Positions 1-10,354 of a DNA stretch of 52,730 nucleotides are shown one piece after another. The stretch covers positions 1-52,730 of the forward strand of contig NZ_AUWR01000007.1 of NCBI RefSeq assembly GCF_000455125.1, in the 5' to 3' direction. Source of the stretch: Mycobacterium sp. UM_WGJ. GTDB taxonomy: Bacteria; Actinomycetota; Actinomycetes; Mycobacteriales; Mycobacteriaceae. Under the pieces are notes generated by a model. That model was not told the origin of the DNA. It worked only from the letters and a program-made list of their open reading frames with translations, and searched no databases. Position numbers and translations under genes: made by a program. Position 1 is the stretch's first letter, and the number at the start of each line of letters is the position of its first letter.

Positions 1-38
1 ACCGGCGGCCATCGTCGTGTTGCGCGGTGGCCGCGCTA

Positions 39-3000
39 TCAGCTCGGGGGGATGACCCCGCCGCCCTTGCCGCCCTCGCCGGGCTGCCCGGGCGGGCCGG
101 CGGTGCCGCCGCCGACAGCCGAACCGCCACCGCCGGCGGGGCCACCAGGCCCGGCGGCGCCGGGGCCACCCGGAGTGCCATCGGCGCCGTTGCCACCGTC
201 TTGGCCCGCGGTGCCGTTGGGGTTGTTGGCCGCACCGCCTTTACCGCCGAGGTTGCCGCCGGCCGCGTTTCCGCCGCTGCCGCCGTTTCCGCCGCTGCCG
301 CCGTTACCGCCGGCGCCACCGTTGGGGTTCGTCGCGCTGCCGTTACCGCCGCTCGCGCCGGCACCACCGGCGCCACCGTCGCCGCCCCTGCTGCCGTTAC
401 CGCCGGCGCCACCCTTGCCGCCGTCGCCGCCGTTGCCGGAGTTGCTGCCGCCGAGGCCGCCGTCGCCGCCCTTACCGCCGTAGCCACCGTCGGCGCCGTT
501 GGACCCGTTGCCGCCGGTACCACCGGTGCCACCGGCACCTGCCGACTCGCCAGGCGCGCTACCGGCGTCGGCGCCGGTACCACCGCTGCCGCCGTTTCCG
601 CCCTTGCCGCCGATTCCGGTGCCATTGCCGCCGGTGCCGCCAGTGCCGCCGTTGGGGTTGCCGGACTGATCGCCGTCGGTGCCGGCCGACCCGGTCCCCC
701 CGGTCGTGCCGGGGCCGGTCGGGGCATTGGCGCCCTTACCGGCGTCGCCACCGTTACCGCCGTTTCCGTCGGCGCCGGCGTTGCCGCCCTTGCCGCCGTT
801 GCCGCCGTACTGGCCAGTGCTGGTCGCATCGGCACCCTTGCCACCGTTGCCGCCGTTACCGCCGGTGCCGGTCGATCCGGCCTTGCCGTTCGCGGCTTGG
901 CTCCCGTCACCGCCGGTGCCGCCCGTGCCGGCGGTTCCTGCTGTGCCACGGTCGCCGCCGTCACCACCGTTGCCGCCGTGGCCGCCGTGCGCGCCCGATC
1001 CGGTGGTGTTGGTGGCGATCCCGTCGCCGCCGTTGCCGCCGTTGCCGGCGTTACCGGCGTTACCGGCGTTGCCGCCCTTGCCGCCAGCACCGGCGCTGCC
1101 GCTGCCGCTGGCCCCGGTACCGGCCGCGCCACCGTTGCCGCCACTGGCGCCGTTGCCACCGTTGCCGCCGCTGCTGGCGTCGCCGCCGGCGGAGCCGTCC
1201 GGGTTCGCGGTGGTGCCATTGCCCCCGGTGGTGCCGTTGCTGCCGTGGCCGCCGTTGCCGCCGTTGCCACCAGCACCGCCGGTTCCACCGTTGCCCCCGA
1301 CGCCGGAGTTGGTGCCGCCCAGACCGCCCGCACCGCCGTTACCGCCGGCGGTGCCGTTGCCGCCGTTGGTGCCGTCGACGCTCGAGTCCGTGGAGTTGGT
1401 GCCGTTGGCGCCGTTGAAGCCGTTGCCGCCCGCACCGCCGTTACCACCCCGGCCATCGGGACCGGCGTTACCGCCCTTGCCGCCGTCGCCGCCGGTCTGG
1501 TTCGCGTTGGTCGCCGTACCGCCCTTGCCGCCGGCGCCACCGTCGCCGCCGGTCGCATTGGCACCGGTGGAACCGTTGGCCGCCTGGGTGGCTCCGTCGC
1601 CGCTGGTTCCGCCCTGGCCGCCGGCCCCGGCCGTACCACGCACGCCGCCGTCGCCACCGTCGCCACCGTTGCCGGCCGCCGCACCGGCACCACCGCCTAG
1701 GCCGGCGCCACCGGCACCGCCGTTACCGGCGCTGCCGGCGTTTCCGCCCGCACCACCGACTCCGCCGTCGCCGGCGTTGCCATCCTTGCCGTCGGTGGCA
1801 GTGCCGCCGACACCGCCGTTGCCGCCACTACCACCCGTGCCGCCGATACCGCCGTTGCCGGCGTCGCCGCCGTCCGTACCGTTGCCGCCCGGCAGGGTGG
1901 CGTCGATACCAGCGGTGCCGTTGGCGCCGCTTCCGCCGATACCGCCGACGCCCCCGGCCCCGCCGACACCGCCGTTTCCGGCGTCACCGGAGGTGGTGCC
2001 CCCTGCGCCACCGGCGCCACCGTTACCACCCTGGCCGCCATCGCCGCCGAGGGTGCCGTTGCCGTTGCCGTCGGTCACACCCGCCAGGCCGTTGGCACCC
2101 GTACCGCCGGCGCCGCCGTCACCACCGATGCCGATGGCCCCGGCGTTACCGCCGCCACCACCGTTACCGCCGTTGCTTCCCGGTGCGGTCGCGTCGAATC
2201 CTCGACCGCCGTTACCGCCGTTGCCTCCTGCGGTGGCGTCCGCGCCGACTGCGCCGTCAGTTCCGGCGGTACCGCCGCTGCCACCGGCGCCGGCTCCGGC
2301 GCCGGTGCCGCCCAGGCCGGCCTGTCCGCGGTTGCCGCCGTCGCCGCCCTTACCGCCGTCGGGGTTGTCGGCGTCACCGGCGGCACCGGTTCCGCCGTTG
2401 CCGGCGTTCCCGGCGTTCCCACCGTCACCGGCGTTCCCACCGTCACCGTTGCTGCCACCGTCGCCGTTGGCCGCGGTGCCGGCATTGCCGCCCACGCCGC
2501 CATTGCCGCCCACGCCACCGTTGCCACCATCGCCGGCGTTACCGCCCGCGCCGTCGTCGACGCCGGCCACCCCGGTCGCTCCGTCCTGACCGGTACCGCC
2601 GCTGCCGCCCGTTGCGCCGTTGCCGCCGTCGCCTCCGTCGCCGGCGTTACCAGCAAGCGCACCGCCGTTGCCGCCGGCGCCACCGGCACCACCGTGGCCG
2701 CCGGCACCGCCGGCACCGCCGGCTGCGCCGGGCACGTCGCCGTCAGTACCGACTGCGCCCAGCGCACCGCTACCGCCGGCTGCACCGTTGCCGCCATTGC
2801 CGATCAGACCACCGTGGCCGCCGGCACCGCCGGCCCCGCCGTCGGCACCCGGAACGGCGTTCGGGTCAGCGGAGGCGTCATAGCCCGCGCCGCCGTTGCC
2901 GCCGTTGCCGTGAATGCCAGTCACTCCGGTCCCGGCCACGCCGTCGAGACCGTTGACACCGCTGGCCGGGTTGCCGCCGGTGCCGTGCACGCCGGCGACT

Positions 3001-5027
3001 CCGGCGACGCCCGCCGTACCGGGGTCACCACCGTTGCCGCCCTTGCCGCCGTTGGGGTTTTCGGCGTTGCCGGCCGCGCCGTTGCCACCGTTGCCGGGGG
3101 TGTTGGCGTTGCCGCCGTTACCGGCGTCGCCGCCGTTGCCGTTGAGCCCGACCACGCCGTTGTAGACGACTCCCGCGTTGCCACCGTTACCGCCGGCGCC
3201 ACCGTCACCGCCACTGCCGCCGCGACCACCATCCTGGCCGTCCTGGCCCGGAAGGATCCCGTCCGCGCCGTTGGCACCGGCTCCGCCGTCGCCGCCATCC
3301 GCGCCGTTGCCACCGTTGCCGCCATTGCCGGAGTTCCCGGCATCGCGTCCACCGGCGCCACCGTGTCCACCGTTGCCGCCGTGACCGCCGACCTTGCCGT
3401 CCACACCGGCGTCGCCGGGGTTGGCGCCGTCGGCACCGGCGGCGCTGTCGCCGCCATGACCGCCGTTACCGCCGTTACCGCCGTCGCCGATCCGGCCTGC
3501 GGCGCCACCGTTTCCGGCAGCACCACCGTTCTGACCCTGGCCGTCGGCGAGCACGCCGCCGTTGCCGCCGTTACCACCGTGACCGCCGTTGCCACCACTG
3601 ATGGCCACCGCACCGTCCGCGCCGGAGGCGGCGCGGGTGCCGTCGCTGTTCAGACCACCGAGGCCCGCGATGCCGACGATGCCACGGTCACCGCCGGCGC
3701 CACCGTTACCGCCGTCGCCGGCGGACAGGCCCGTTCCGTCGTTACCGCCGTTGCCGCCGTTGCCGCCGTTGCCGCCATTGCCGGCATTGCCGGCGTCACC
3801 GGCGCTGCCGCCGGCCCCGGCCACACCGGACGCACCAGCCGGGTGGATGCCGAGGAATCCGCCCGCGCCGCCCTTGCCCGCGTTTCCACCGGCGCCTCCG
3901 TTGCCGCCGTTGCCACCGTTACCGGCGTCCATGCCGTCTTGTCCGGGCAGGCCGCTGCTGACGCCGGCGCCACCGGCGTTGGTGCCATGCAGGCCGTTCT
4001 GACCATCACCGCCGGCGCCGCCGTCGCCGCCGACACCACCATTGCCGCCGTTGCCCGCGGCACCGAACAGCAAGCCCGCGCGGCCGCCGGCACCACCGTT
4101 GCCGCCGATGCCGCCGAAGCCGCCGTGATCACCGCTCGCGCCGAACGTGGCTCCGTCGGCACCGTCGCCCCCGAAACCTCCGGCGCCACCGGCACCACCG
4201 GCCCCGCCGTTGCCGATGAAGATGGCCGCGCCGCCGGTTCCACCGAAACCACCTGCGCCACCGCCGATTCCACCGACACCGCCGGCACCGCCCAGGCCTC
4301 CGTTGCCCAGCAGCCAGCCACCGGCACCGCCGTCACCACCGTTACCGGCGTCGCCACCGGCAATACCAGCGAGTCCGGCGCCACCGGCGCCGCCGTTGCC
4401 GATCAGTCCGGCCGCTCCGCCGATCCCACCGTCGGCATTGATGGCGTCACCGGCCACCCCGGCGCCGCCGTCGCCGAACAGGAAGCCACCGTCGCCGAGG
4501 TTGCCGAAGAGTCCCGAGCTGCCCAGCAGCGAGTCGTTGACACCGTCGAAGCCGTCGATGCCGTTACCGATCAGCCCCCGGCCGAACAGGTCGACGAAGG
4601 GCTGGTTGACGAGGTTGAGCAGCGGTTCGGCGTAGCCCATCAGGTCTTGGCTGATGGCGTACAGCGGTAGGTAGACGTAGTTCTGGAAGCCCGTGTAGAG
4701 CACATGGTCCATCTCCGCCAGCCAGGGGCCCAACGGCTGTGTCGGGTCGAAGGCGAAAATGCTGGAGTCGAACGCGGCACCCGCGTCCAGGCCGTCCAGG
4801 ACGTCGGCCGACGACCCGGTGAGCCACAGGTCCGAGCCCGCGGACCACGAGTCGAACATCTCCAGGATGGGCTGCGAGAACAGGTCGTCGAAGTCTGCGC
4901 TGGCGGACGGAGCGGTTGCGACCGGGCTCACCCCGAAGGCCAGGAATGCGCCGACTGCGCTTCCGGCGCCGGCCACCCGCCCAGCGAAGCCACGGGCACT
5001 TTGCCGACGGTCACGACTCTGTTTCAT
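39..5027 (-). CDS. PGRS-repeat secreted protein lacking a PE domain
   Basis: The protein has 1662 residues. It opens with an Arg-rich n-region and a hydrophobic stretch (about residues 15-40) ending SASA-D near residue 44, which looks like a Sec or Tat-like cleavable signal peptide. Residues 45-175 are non-repetitive and include a [11 protein letters not shown] stretch resembling the junction found in PE_PGRS proteins. The remainder is tandem Gly-Gly-X/Gly-Asn-Gly repeats ending in VIPPS. No PE domain is present. I chose the ATG at 5027 because GGGAG lies 7 bases upstream; an in-frame ATG at 5054 has no comparable site. The function is unknown; surface or cell-wall exposure is inferred from the family. 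The long open frames on the opposite strand are repeat and GC artefacts. Confidence 0.85.
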   Translation of the reverse strand: MKQSRDRRQSARGFAGRVAGAGSAVGAFLAFGVSPVATAPSASADFDDLFSQPILEMFDSWSAGSDLWLTGSSADVLDGLDAGAAFDSSIFAFDPTQPLGPWLAEMDHVLYTGFQNYVYLPLYAISQDLMGYAEPLLNLVNQPFVDLFGRGLIGNGIDGFDGVNDSLLGSSGLFGNLGDGGFLFGDGGAGVAGDAINADGGIGGAAGLIGNGGAGGAGLAGIAGGDAGNGGDGGAGGWLLGNGGLGGAGGVGGIGGGAGGFGGTGGAAIFIGNGGAGGAGGAGGFGGDGADGATFGASGDHGGFGGIGGNGGAGGRAGLLFGAAGNGGNGGVGGDGGAGGDGQNGLHGTNAGGAGVSSGLPGQDGMDAGNGGNGGNGGAGGNAGKGGAGGFLGIHPAGASGVAGAGGSAGDAGNAGNGGNGGNGGNGGNDGTGLSAGDGGNGGAGGDRGIVGIAGLGGLNSDGTRAASGADGAVAISGGNGGHGGNGGNGGVLADGQGQNGGAAGNGGAAGRIGDGGNGGNGGHGGDSAAGADGANPGDAGVDGKVGGHGGNGGHGGAGGRDAGNSGNGGNGGNGADGGDGGAGANGADGILPGQDGQDGGRGGSGGDGGAGGNGGNAGVVYNGVVGLNGNGGDAGNGGNANTPGNGGNGAAGNAENPNGGKGGNGGDPGTAGVAGVAGVHGTGGNPASGVNGLDGVAGTGVTGIHGNGGNGGAGYDASADPNAVPGADGGAGGAGGHGGLIGNGGNGAAGGSGALGAVGTDGDVPGAAGGAGGAGGHGGAGGAGGNGGALAGNAGDGGDGGNGATGGSGGTGQDGATGVAGVDDGAGGNAGDGGNGGVGGNGGVGGNAGTAANGDGGSNGDGGNAGDGGNAGNAGNGGTGAAGDADNPDGGKGGDGGNRGQAGLGGTGAGAGAGGSGGTAGTDGAVGADATAGGNGGNGGRGFDATAPGSNGGNGGGGGNAGAIGIGGDGGAGGTGANGLAGVTDGNGNGTLGGDGGQGGNGGAGGAGGTTSGDAGNGGVGGAGGVGGIGGSGANGTAGIDATLPGGNGTDGGDAGNGGIGGTGGSGGNGGVGGTATDGKDGNAGDGGVGGAGGNAGSAGNGGAGGAGLGGGAGAAAGNGGDGGDGGVRGTAGAGGQGGTSGDGATQAANGSTGANATGGDGGAGGKGGTATNANQTGGDGGKGGNAGPDGRGGNGGAGGNGFNGANGTNSTDSSVDGTNGGNGTAGGNGGAGGLGGTNSGVGGNGGTGGAGGNGGNGGHGSNGTTGGNGTTANPDGSAGGDASSGGNGGNGASGGNGGAAGTGASGSGSAGAGGKGGNAGNAGNAGNGGNGGDGIATNTTGSGAHGGHGGNGGDGGDRGTAGTAGTGGTGGDGSQAANGKAGSTGTGGNGGNGGKGADATSTGQYGGNGGKGGNAGADGNGGNGGDAGKGANAPTGPGTTGGTGSAGTDGDQSGNPNGGTGGTGGNGTGIGGKGGNGGSGGTGADAGSAPGESAGAGGTGGTGGNGSNGADGGYGGKGGDGGLGGSNSGNGGDGGKGGAGGNGSRGGDGGAGGAGASGGNGSATNPNGGAGGNGGSGGNGGSGGNAAGGNLGGKGGAANNPNGTAGQDGGNGADGTPGGPGAAGPGGPAGGGGSAVGGGTAGPPGQPGEGGKGGGVIPPS
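60..4490 (-). repeat. PGRS glycine-rich tandem coding repeat
   Basis: This is a degenerate 9-base periodicity (GCC GCC GTT/ACC types on the + strand) encoding GGX and GNGG units for about 1470 codons inside the PGRS gene. It is very GC-rich and would be prone to slippage, recombination and assembly error. There are no unique spacers, so it is not a CRISPR array. Confidence 0.85.
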
Positions 5028-5451
5028 GCCGAATCTCCCAATTTCTGAATTCATTGCCTAATTAATCGCCGGTTCAGCATGAAATCCGCGAACCGTTACG
5101 AATCACTCGCGCTGCAAGCTAGCCGAATTTGACGTCGCCGACGAATTGAAAATTAGGTAGTCCCAGAGCCTCGCGCTGCGATAAACCATGATTGACCTGA
5201 GAATTAGCCGAAATTGAGAGGTGCGCCATATGGGCGACATCACGATTTACAGACGGCTGTGACCACCGCCACGAATTAGGTAATATTGCTTACGGGTCAG
5301 CCCCCATATTGAAATAGCAACGGCCCTGAAAAAGGACTAACGGCCCTATCGCACGATCGCAGGCCTCGGCAGGACAACCGTCTGGACCAGTTGCGGATGG
5401 GAAATCGCCATTCGGCGATAGCCGGGTGACCGGCAGCGGTATAACCACCCC
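5028..5451. other. Relatively AT-rich intergenic region between divergent genes
   Basis: About 420 bases separate the PGRS gene and the serine hydrolase, which are divergent. The stretch 5040-5300 is much richer in A and T than its surroundings and has several GAATTAG-like pieces near 5150, 5200 and 5275. It must hold the PGRS promoter, but I cannot place -35/-10 elements for it with confidence. No convincing coding sequence is present. Confidence 0.6.
5440..5451 (+). promoter_or_regulatory. Putative leaderless -10 element (TATAAC) for the serine hydrolase gene
   Basis: TATAAC at 5440-5445 is followed by 6 bases and then the ATG at 5452, which puts a predicted transcription start at or next to the start codon. 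No Shine-Dalgarno sequence precedes this ATG, as expected of a leaderless mycobacterial mRNA. The -35 region is weak. Confidence 0.45.
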
Positions 5452-6684
5452 ATGGTGCTCAAGGTCAAGGTTCCCCAGGATCTGATCGACGGCGACGTCG
5501 AGGTGGGCTACGGCAAGGTCGCCGATGCATTCCGGACCAACTTCGCAGCAGGCCGTGAGGTGGGCGCCGCGGTCGCGGTGTACCGCGACGGCGTCAAGGT
5601 CGTTGACCTGTGGGGCGGCTACCGCGACGGGGTTACCCGCCAACCATGGCAGCAGAACACCATGGTCAACGTCTTCTCCACCACCAAGGGCGTGGCGGCC
5701 CTGACCGTGGCACTGGCGGTCTCGCGGGGACTCTTCGGCTACGACGACAAGGTGGTAACCCATTGGCCCGAGTTCGCCCAGGCCGGCAAGGGTGACGTCA
5801 CGATCCGCCAGCTGCTGGGCCATCAGGCCGGACTGAGCTCGCTGAAGCCCGCCCCCACGCTGGCCGACGTCGCCGCCCCGGCACGACTGGCGCCCATGCT
5901 GGCCGCCCAGAAACCCCTGTGGGCGCCCGGCACCCGGCACGGCTATCACGCGATCACGTTGGGCTGGTATGAATCTGAGCTGATCCGTCGCACCGACCCG
6001 GCGGGTCGCACCCTGGGCCGGTTCTTCGCCGACGAGATCGCCCGGCCGCTCGGGCTGAACCTGCATATCGGCCTGCCGACTTCGGTAACCCGCGATCAAG
6101 TGGCGGTGCTGCACCAGTGGAAGCGCGCCGAGTCCCTACTGCACCTCAATGTGATGCCGGCGGCCCTGGTGGCCGCGTCGTTCAATCCGTTCGGGCTGCT
6201 GGGACGAGCCAGCTCCATGCCACGCGACGTCAAACCCTGGGACGGCGACTACAACCGCGACGAGGTGCGCGCCGTGGAGATCCCGTCCGCTAACGGGATC
6301 GGTTCCGCTTCGGCGATCGCGCGGCTCTACGGCGCAGCGGCCACCGCGGATCCAGCACTACCGCTGAGTCCCGGTGTGCACGACGAACTCACCGCGAAGC
6401 CGGCACCACCGGCTCGCGGGGAACGCGACAAAGTGTTGGGCGTCGAGGTGGTGTTCTCGCTGGGCCTGTCCAAGCCGGCGTTTGGTTCCGCCTTTGGGTC
6501 GTCGGACAGGGCTTATGGCACACCGGGTTTCGGTGGCTCTTTCGGATTCGCCGATCCCAACACCGGTATCGGCTACTCGTATGTGATGAATCGCCTGGGA
6601 TTTCACCTCTACAGCGATCCGCGCGAACTCGCGTTGCGCCAGGCATTGTTCCGCGACGTGTTGAGCTGCCGGCTGCAGTCCTAA
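5452..6684 (+). CDS. Beta-lactamase-fold serine hydrolase (class C/EstB-like esterase)
   Basis: 410 residues. The family consists of esterases and peptidases with the beta-lactamase/penicillin-binding fold. The S-x-x-K motif is STTK, with nucleophile Ser76 and Lys79. Tyr165 in GYHAIT is the likely second-motif tyrosine, and a Gly-rich PGFGGS stretch near the C-terminus fits the third motif. Length and layout resemble the M. tuberculosis LipL/LipE type proteins. No signal peptide is evident, so it is probably cytoplasmic. The substrate is not predictable. It is convergent with the DUF732 gene and has its own leaderless-type promoter. Confidence 0.85.
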   Translation: MVLKVKVPQDLIDGDVEVGYGKVADAFRTNFAAGREVGAAVAVYRDGVKVVDLWGGYRDGVTRQPWQQNTMVNVFSTTKGVAALTVALAVSRGLFGYDDKVVTHWPEFAQAGKGDVTIRQLLGHQAGLSSLKPAPTLADVAAPARLAPMLAAQKPLWAPGTRHGYHAITLGWYESELIRRTDPAGRTLGRFFADEIARPLGLNLHIGLPTSVTRDQVAVLHQWKRAESLLHLNVMPAALVAASFNPFGLLGRASSMPRDVKPWDGDYNRDEVRAVEIPSANGIGSASAIARLYGAAATADPALPLSPGVHDELTAKPAPPARGERDKVLGVEVVFSLGLSKPAFGSAFGSSDRAYGTPGFGGSFGFADPNTGIGYSYVMNRLGFHLYSDPRELALRQALFRDVLSCRLQS

Positions 6685-6706
6685 CGACGACGGCGTGCAG
6701 ACCGAA

Positions 6707-7012
6707 CTACATGTATTGGGGGCAGTAGTGCGCCGTCGAGATCGCGGCGAACTGTCCAGCCGTCTGGATGGTGAAGCCCGGGTTGGTGGCCTGCACCGCG
6801 ACAACGGTGTCCATCGGGGACAGTCCGGCGTCCATCAGCTGGCACACCGCACGGCCGGCCGACACGGTTGCCTGGTCGCCGGCGCGGTGGCTCAGCCCGG
6901 CACCGGAGAGGGTGGCCAGAAACTGCCCATCGACGCCCGACGGCGCGGCGTTGGCGGGGGCGGCCAAGACGACCATCGCGCTCAAGCCTGCCAGCATCAG
7001 TAACCGTTTCAT
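6707..7012 (-). CDS. Small secreted DUF732 protein
   Basis: The protein has 101 residues from the ATG at 7012 (an in-frame ATG at 7024 would add four). The N-terminus MKRLLMLAG followed by a hydrophobic run and APANAAPS is a typical Sec signal peptide. The mature part carries the DUF732 pattern: GVDGQFLATL, a Gly-rich turn, CQLMDAG, and a C-terminal AAISTAHYCPQY. The two cysteines could form a disulfide outside the membrane. DUF732 proteins are mycobacterial exported proteins of unknown function. It lies about 75 bases downstream of sppA on the same strand and may be read through from it. Confidence 0.8.
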   Translation of the reverse strand: MKRLLMLAGLSAMVVLAAPANAAPSGVDGQFLATLSGAGLSHRAGDQATVSAGRAVCQLMDAGLSPMDTVVAVQATNPGFTIQTAGQFAAISTAHYCPQYM

Positions 7013-7099
7013 GGCTCTAAGCATGGGCGGCGTCGGTTAAAGACGTGTTTCCGAGCTTTTACTGCGGCGAAGAGAATTGTTGCTTCTGCGTTACGCCTT

Positions 7100-8869
7100 T
7101 CACCAGCGCGACTCCCCCAGCCACAGCACCTGCGCGCCGTTGACCGAGCGTTCGACCTGGTCGACCATCCCGGTCAGCGACCGCACCAGCAGACCGGCGA
7201 CGGCATCGGACAGCGCTGCCGCCGGCTGCGACGATTGGCGCGGCCGGACGAACTCCCACAACGACGAGCCGGGATAGGACACGGTGCGGACCTGCGCGTC
7301 CGCGTCGAGCCCGGCCAGCACCTTGGCGCGGCGTACCGCCGTGCGCAGCCCGCCCAGTTCGTCGACCAGCCCACGTTCGGCCGCGTCGGCACCGGTCCAT
7401 ACCCGTCCGCGTGCCACCGCGTCCACCGCATCGGTGGACAGGTTGCGCCCTTGCGCCACCCGAGCCACGAAATCGTTGTAGAACAGGTCGGCTTCGGTCT
7501 CGACCTGTCCTTGCTGCTCGGCGGTGAACGGGGCGTTAATCGACCAGGCATCGGCGTTGGCGCCGGTACGTACCGTGTCGGTTCCCACTCCAAGGCGGTC
7601 TTTGAGCTGACGGGCGACCAGCTTGCCGGTCACCACCCCGATGGATCCGGTGATGGTGCCGGGATTGGCCACGATGGCGTCGGTGCCCGCGGAGATGTAG
7701 TACCCGCCGGAGGCCGCGACCGCGCCCATCGAGGCCACTACCGGCTTGCCCGCCGCGCGGGCCTGCTGCACCGCGCGCCAGATGGTCTCGGACCCGGTGA
7801 CCGAGCCGCCCGGGCTGTCCACCCGCAGCACGATCGCGGCGACCTCGTCACCGGCCGCGGCCTCACGCAGCGCCGCGGCGATCGTGTCGCCACCGACATT
7901 GCGGTTGCCCAGCGGCGACAACTGCGGCCCGCCCGAGCCACTGACGATCGCCCCGGAGACCGTCACTACCGCGATCGCCGGCTTGGGCTTACGCCCAGGC
8001 AGGGTGGGCCCCGAACCGCCGGCCGTGGCGTGGGCATAGCGCCCCAGATACAGCCGCGGTGGTGCGTCGTCGTCGGCACCGGTGGTGTCCTGCGCACCGG
8101 CCAATACCGCGATCCGGTTGTAGGCCTCGTCGCGGAATCCGATCCGGTCGATCAGGCCCGAGGCCACCGCGTCGTCACGCAGCAGCGGCGCCTTGTCGGC
8201 GAGGGCATCGACCGCGCCGGCGTCCAGTTTCCGGGATTCGGCGACGGCCGCGCGCACCTGGGCGTGCAGGCTCTCCACCAACGCGGTGTCGGCCTCGCGG
8301 TGCGCGTCGGTGTAGGAGTCCTGGGTGAACAGATTGGCCGCCGACTTGTACTCGCCGCGGGCGACGAACTGCGCCTCGATGCCGGCCTTACCCAGCGCGC
8401 TGCGCAGGAAGGTCGCATTGGTGGCGAAGCCGATCAGCCCGACCGTCCCCGACGGCTGCATCCAGACCTCGCCGAACGCCGAAGCCAGGTAGTACGACAG
8501 CGTGCCCGGGTAGGTTTCGGCCCACGCCAGCGATGGCTTCACGGCCGCGAACTCGGCGATCGCCGCCCGCAGCTCCTGCACCGGTCCGGCGGCCGCCGCC
8601 GACAGCTGCACGCGGGCGATCAATCCCGCGACGCGCGGGTCCTCGGCAGCCCGGTGGATGGCGGCCACCACATCACGCAGCACCGGTGGCCGGCCACCGG
8701 ATCGGATCAGGGCCAGCGGGTCGAAGGCACCGGTCTCGTGGGGCAGCTCCTGCAGGTCGAGTTCGAGGATGACGCCATCGGGCACGCCGTGGTGCCGGGC
8801 GGTGTCGATGCGACGGGCGACGCCGCGCAGGTCGTCCAGGCCGGGGACGCCGGTCAGCAAGGAGAACAT
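7100..8869 (-). CDS. sppA: Signal peptide peptidase SppA, 67K type
   Basis: 589 residues. SppA is a self-compartmentalising serine protease that clears cleaved signal peptides at the membrane. It has two tandem ClpP-like halves, as in long SppA proteins. The general-base lysine is Lys175 in EYKSAANLF, and the nucleophile is Ser387 in GAVAASGGYY; DSPGGSVTG precedes it as the oxyanion-type loop. The open frame continues upstream to 9052, but that part overlaps rplO and runs through a terminator hairpin, so I start at the ATG at 8869 (MFSLLTGVPG). Location next to rplO matches M. tuberculosis Rv0724. Confidence 0.9.
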   Translation of the reverse strand: MFSLLTGVPGLDDLRGVARRIDTARHHGVPDGVILELDLQELPHETGAFDPLALIRSGGRPPVLRDVVAAIHRAAEDPRVAGLIARVQLSAAAAGPVQELRAAIAEFAAVKPSLAWAETYPGTLSYYLASAFGEVWMQPSGTVGLIGFATNATFLRSALGKAGIEAQFVARGEYKSAANLFTQDSYTDAHREADTALVESLHAQVRAAVAESRKLDAGAVDALADKAPLLRDDAVASGLIDRIGFRDEAYNRIAVLAGAQDTTGADDDAPPRLYLGRYAHATAGGSGPTLPGRKPKPAIAVVTVSGAIVSGSGGPQLSPLGNRNVGGDTIAAALREAAAGDEVAAIVLRVDSPGGSVTGSETIWRAVQQARAAGKPVVASMGAVAASGGYYISAGTDAIVANPGTITGSIGVVTGKLVARQLKDRLGVGTDTVRTGANADAWSINAPFTAEQQGQVETEADLFYNDFVARVAQGRNLSTDAVDAVARGRVWTGADAAERGLVDELGGLRTAVRRAKVLAGLDADAQVRTVSYPGSSLWEFVRPRQSSQPAAALSDAVAGLLVRSLTGMVDQVERSVNGAQVLWLGESRW

Positions 8870-8940
8870 GATTTTGAGCCTACCGGCGCGGCCGGACAGA
8901 TCCGGGTCACCCGGTGCGCGCAGGAACTCGCCGTCGAACG

Positions 8941-8979
8941 CAGAATCGCACCCCACCGGGCCGGTGGAGTGCGATTCTG
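8941..8979 (-). terminator. Long hairpin terminating the spc-type ribosomal operon after rplO
   Basis: Two 19-base arms (8941-8959 and 8961-8979) are complementary except for one position that becomes a G-U wobble in minus-strand RNA. The hairpin starts 24 bases past the rplO stop and lies before the sppA start. There is no U-tract, as is usual for mycobacterial terminators. It probably separates ribosomal-protein expression from sppA. Confidence 0.65.
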
Positions 8980-9002
8980 TAGCTTCGTCGCGCCGCGGCG
9001 AT

Positions 9003-9443
9003 CTACAGCTCGGTGGCGGTGCCCCCGGCTGCGGTGATCTTGTCTCGGGCACTGCCGCTGAACTTGTGCGCGGTGACGTCGGCCTTGACTGTCAACTTGC
9101 CGTCGCCGAGCACCTTGACCAGGGTATTCTTCCGGACTGCGCCCTTGGCGACCAGCTCGTCGAGACCGATGGTGCCACCCTCCGGGAACAACCGGTTGAT
9201 GTCACCGACATTGACGACCTCGTACTCGGTGCGGAACCGGTTACGGAAGCCCTTCAGCTTGGGCAGCCGCATGTGGATCGGCATCTGCCCACCCTCGAAC
9301 CGGACCGGCACGTTCTTCCGTGCCTTGGTGCCCTTGGTGCCGCGACCCGCGGTCTTGCCCTTGGAACCCTCACCGCGGCCGACGCGGGTCTTCTTGGTGT
9401 TCGACCCGGGCGCTGGGCGCAGGTCGTGCAACTTGATGGTCAT
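9003..9443 (-). CDS. rplO: 50S ribosomal protein L15
   Basis: 146 residues with the standard L15 N-terminus [14 protein letters not shown] and the basic Gly-rich [19 protein letters not shown] segment that reaches into 23S rRNA. It binds late in large-subunit assembly. Its ATG overlaps the rpmD stop codon by four bases (ATGA), so translation is coupled to L30. It is the last ribosomal gene of the run and is followed by a strong hairpin. Confidence 0.97.
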   Translation of the reverse strand: MTIKLHDLRPAPGSNTKKTRVGRGEGSKGKTAGRGTKGTKARKNVPVRFEGGQMPIHMRLPKLKGFRNRFRTEYEVVNVGDINRLFPEGGTIGLDELVAKGAVRKNTLVKVLGDGKLTVKADVTAHKFSGSARDKITAAGGTATEL

Positions 9444-9622
9444 TCTGCTTCCTCCACTTGCACGAGGTGGTGAACAACCCGGATCAGCCCACGAGTCTGC
9501 GGGTTGTCCTCACGCACCACCGACTGGCGGATCTTGCGCAAGCCCAGGGTGCGCAGGCTCTCGCGCTGCTTCCAGCGCGCACCGATGGTGCCGCGGACCT
9601 GGGTGATCTTCAGGTTAGCCAT
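9440..9622 (-). CDS. rpmD: 50S ribosomal protein L30
   Basis: 60 residues, [11 protein letters not shown] to VQVEEAE. It is a small large-subunit protein with the typical Trp-Lys-Gln and GLRKI..SVVREDN segments. The ATG at 9622 lies 2 bases after the rpsE stop, and the stop overlaps the rplO start. The longer open frame upstream overlaps rpsE and is not coding. Confidence 0.96.
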   Translation of the reverse strand: MANLKITQVRGTIGARWKQRESLRTLGLRKIRQSVVREDNPQTRGLIRVVHHLVQVEEAE

Positions 9623-9624
9623 GA

Positions 9625-10323
9625 TTACGCCGTGCCTTCCCGCGCCGCGGCGGCAGCCAGAGCTTCGCTCTCGCGACGTGCCTTGAGCATCGCGGCCGGC
9701 GCAACATCTTCGATGGGCAGGCCACGACGGGCCGCCACCTCTTCGGGACGCTGCAGCATCTTCAGCGCGGCAACGGTGGCGTGCACCACGTTGATCGCGT
9801 TGTCGCTGCCCAGCGACTTGGACAGGATGTCGTGCACGCCCGCGCATTCCAGCACGGCACGCACCGCGCCGCCGGCGATCACACCGGTACCCGGGCTGGC
9901 CGGGCGCAGGAACACCACGCCGGCGGCCGCTTCACCCTGGACGGGGTGGGTGATGGTTCCACCGATCAGCGGCACCCGGAAGAAGCCCTTGCGGGCTTCC
10001 TCCACACCCTTGGCGATCGCGGCAGGCACTTCCTTGGCCTTGCCGTAGCCGACGCCGACCAAGCCGTGGCCGTCGCCGACGATCACCAAAGCGGTGAAGC
10101 TGAACCGGCGGCCACCCTTGACCACCTTGGACACCCGGTTGATCGCGACGACGCGCTCCAGGTAGTTGCTCTTGTCGCCGTCCCGGTTGTCGCGGCCGCC
10201 ACGGCCGCCATCGCGGCCACCACGTCCACCGCGGTTGTCACGGTTGTCGCGCCCGTCGCTGCGGGGGGCACTGCCCGTGTCGGGACCTGCCGAGGAGGCC
10301 CCTGTCGGCTGCTCCGCCATCAT
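9625..10323 (-). CDS. rpsE: 30S ribosomal protein S5
   Basis: 232 residues. The S5 core begins at about residue 52 ([21 protein letters not shown]) with the double-stranded-RNA-binding fold followed by the S5 C-terminal domain; S5 contributes to decoding accuracy and the mRNA entry channel. It is preceded by an N-terminal extension of about 50 residues dominated by Arg, Gly, Asp and Asn ([12 protein letters not shown] style), as in other mycobacterial S5 proteins. GGAAGGA upstream supports the start at 10323; a second ATG follows directly. Confidence 0.96.
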   Translation of the reverse strand: MMAEQPTGASSAGPDTGSAPRSDGRDNRDNRGGRGGRDGGRGGRDNRDGDKSNYLERVVAINRVSKVVKGGRRFSFTALVIVGDGHGLVGVGYGKAKEVPAAIAKGVEEARKGFFRVPLIGGTITHPVQGEAAAGVVFLRPASPGTGVIAGGAVRAVLECAGVHDILSKSLGSDNAINVVHATVAALKMLQRPEEVAARRGLPIEDVAPAAMLKARRESEALAAAAAREGTA

Positions 10324-10354
10324 GCGGTCCTTCCAGTCATCTTCACGTCAGTCA

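Noticed and set aside
60-4490. Regular short repeats that could suggest a CRISPR or satellite array
   Set aside because: The periodicity is 9 bases, in frame and coding, with no unique spacers; no cas genes are present.
27-4670. Long Ala/Gly/Val- and Pro-rich open frames on the + strand opposite the PGRS gene
   Set aside because: They are forced by the GCC/GGC repeat of the PGRS gene and have no start signals, known domains or plausible amino-acid composition.
7235-9037. A 600-codon + strand open frame opposite sppA
   Set aside because: It is Arg/Gly/His-rich with no domain, as expected of high-GC antisense frames; sppA with both catalytic motifs is on the other strand.
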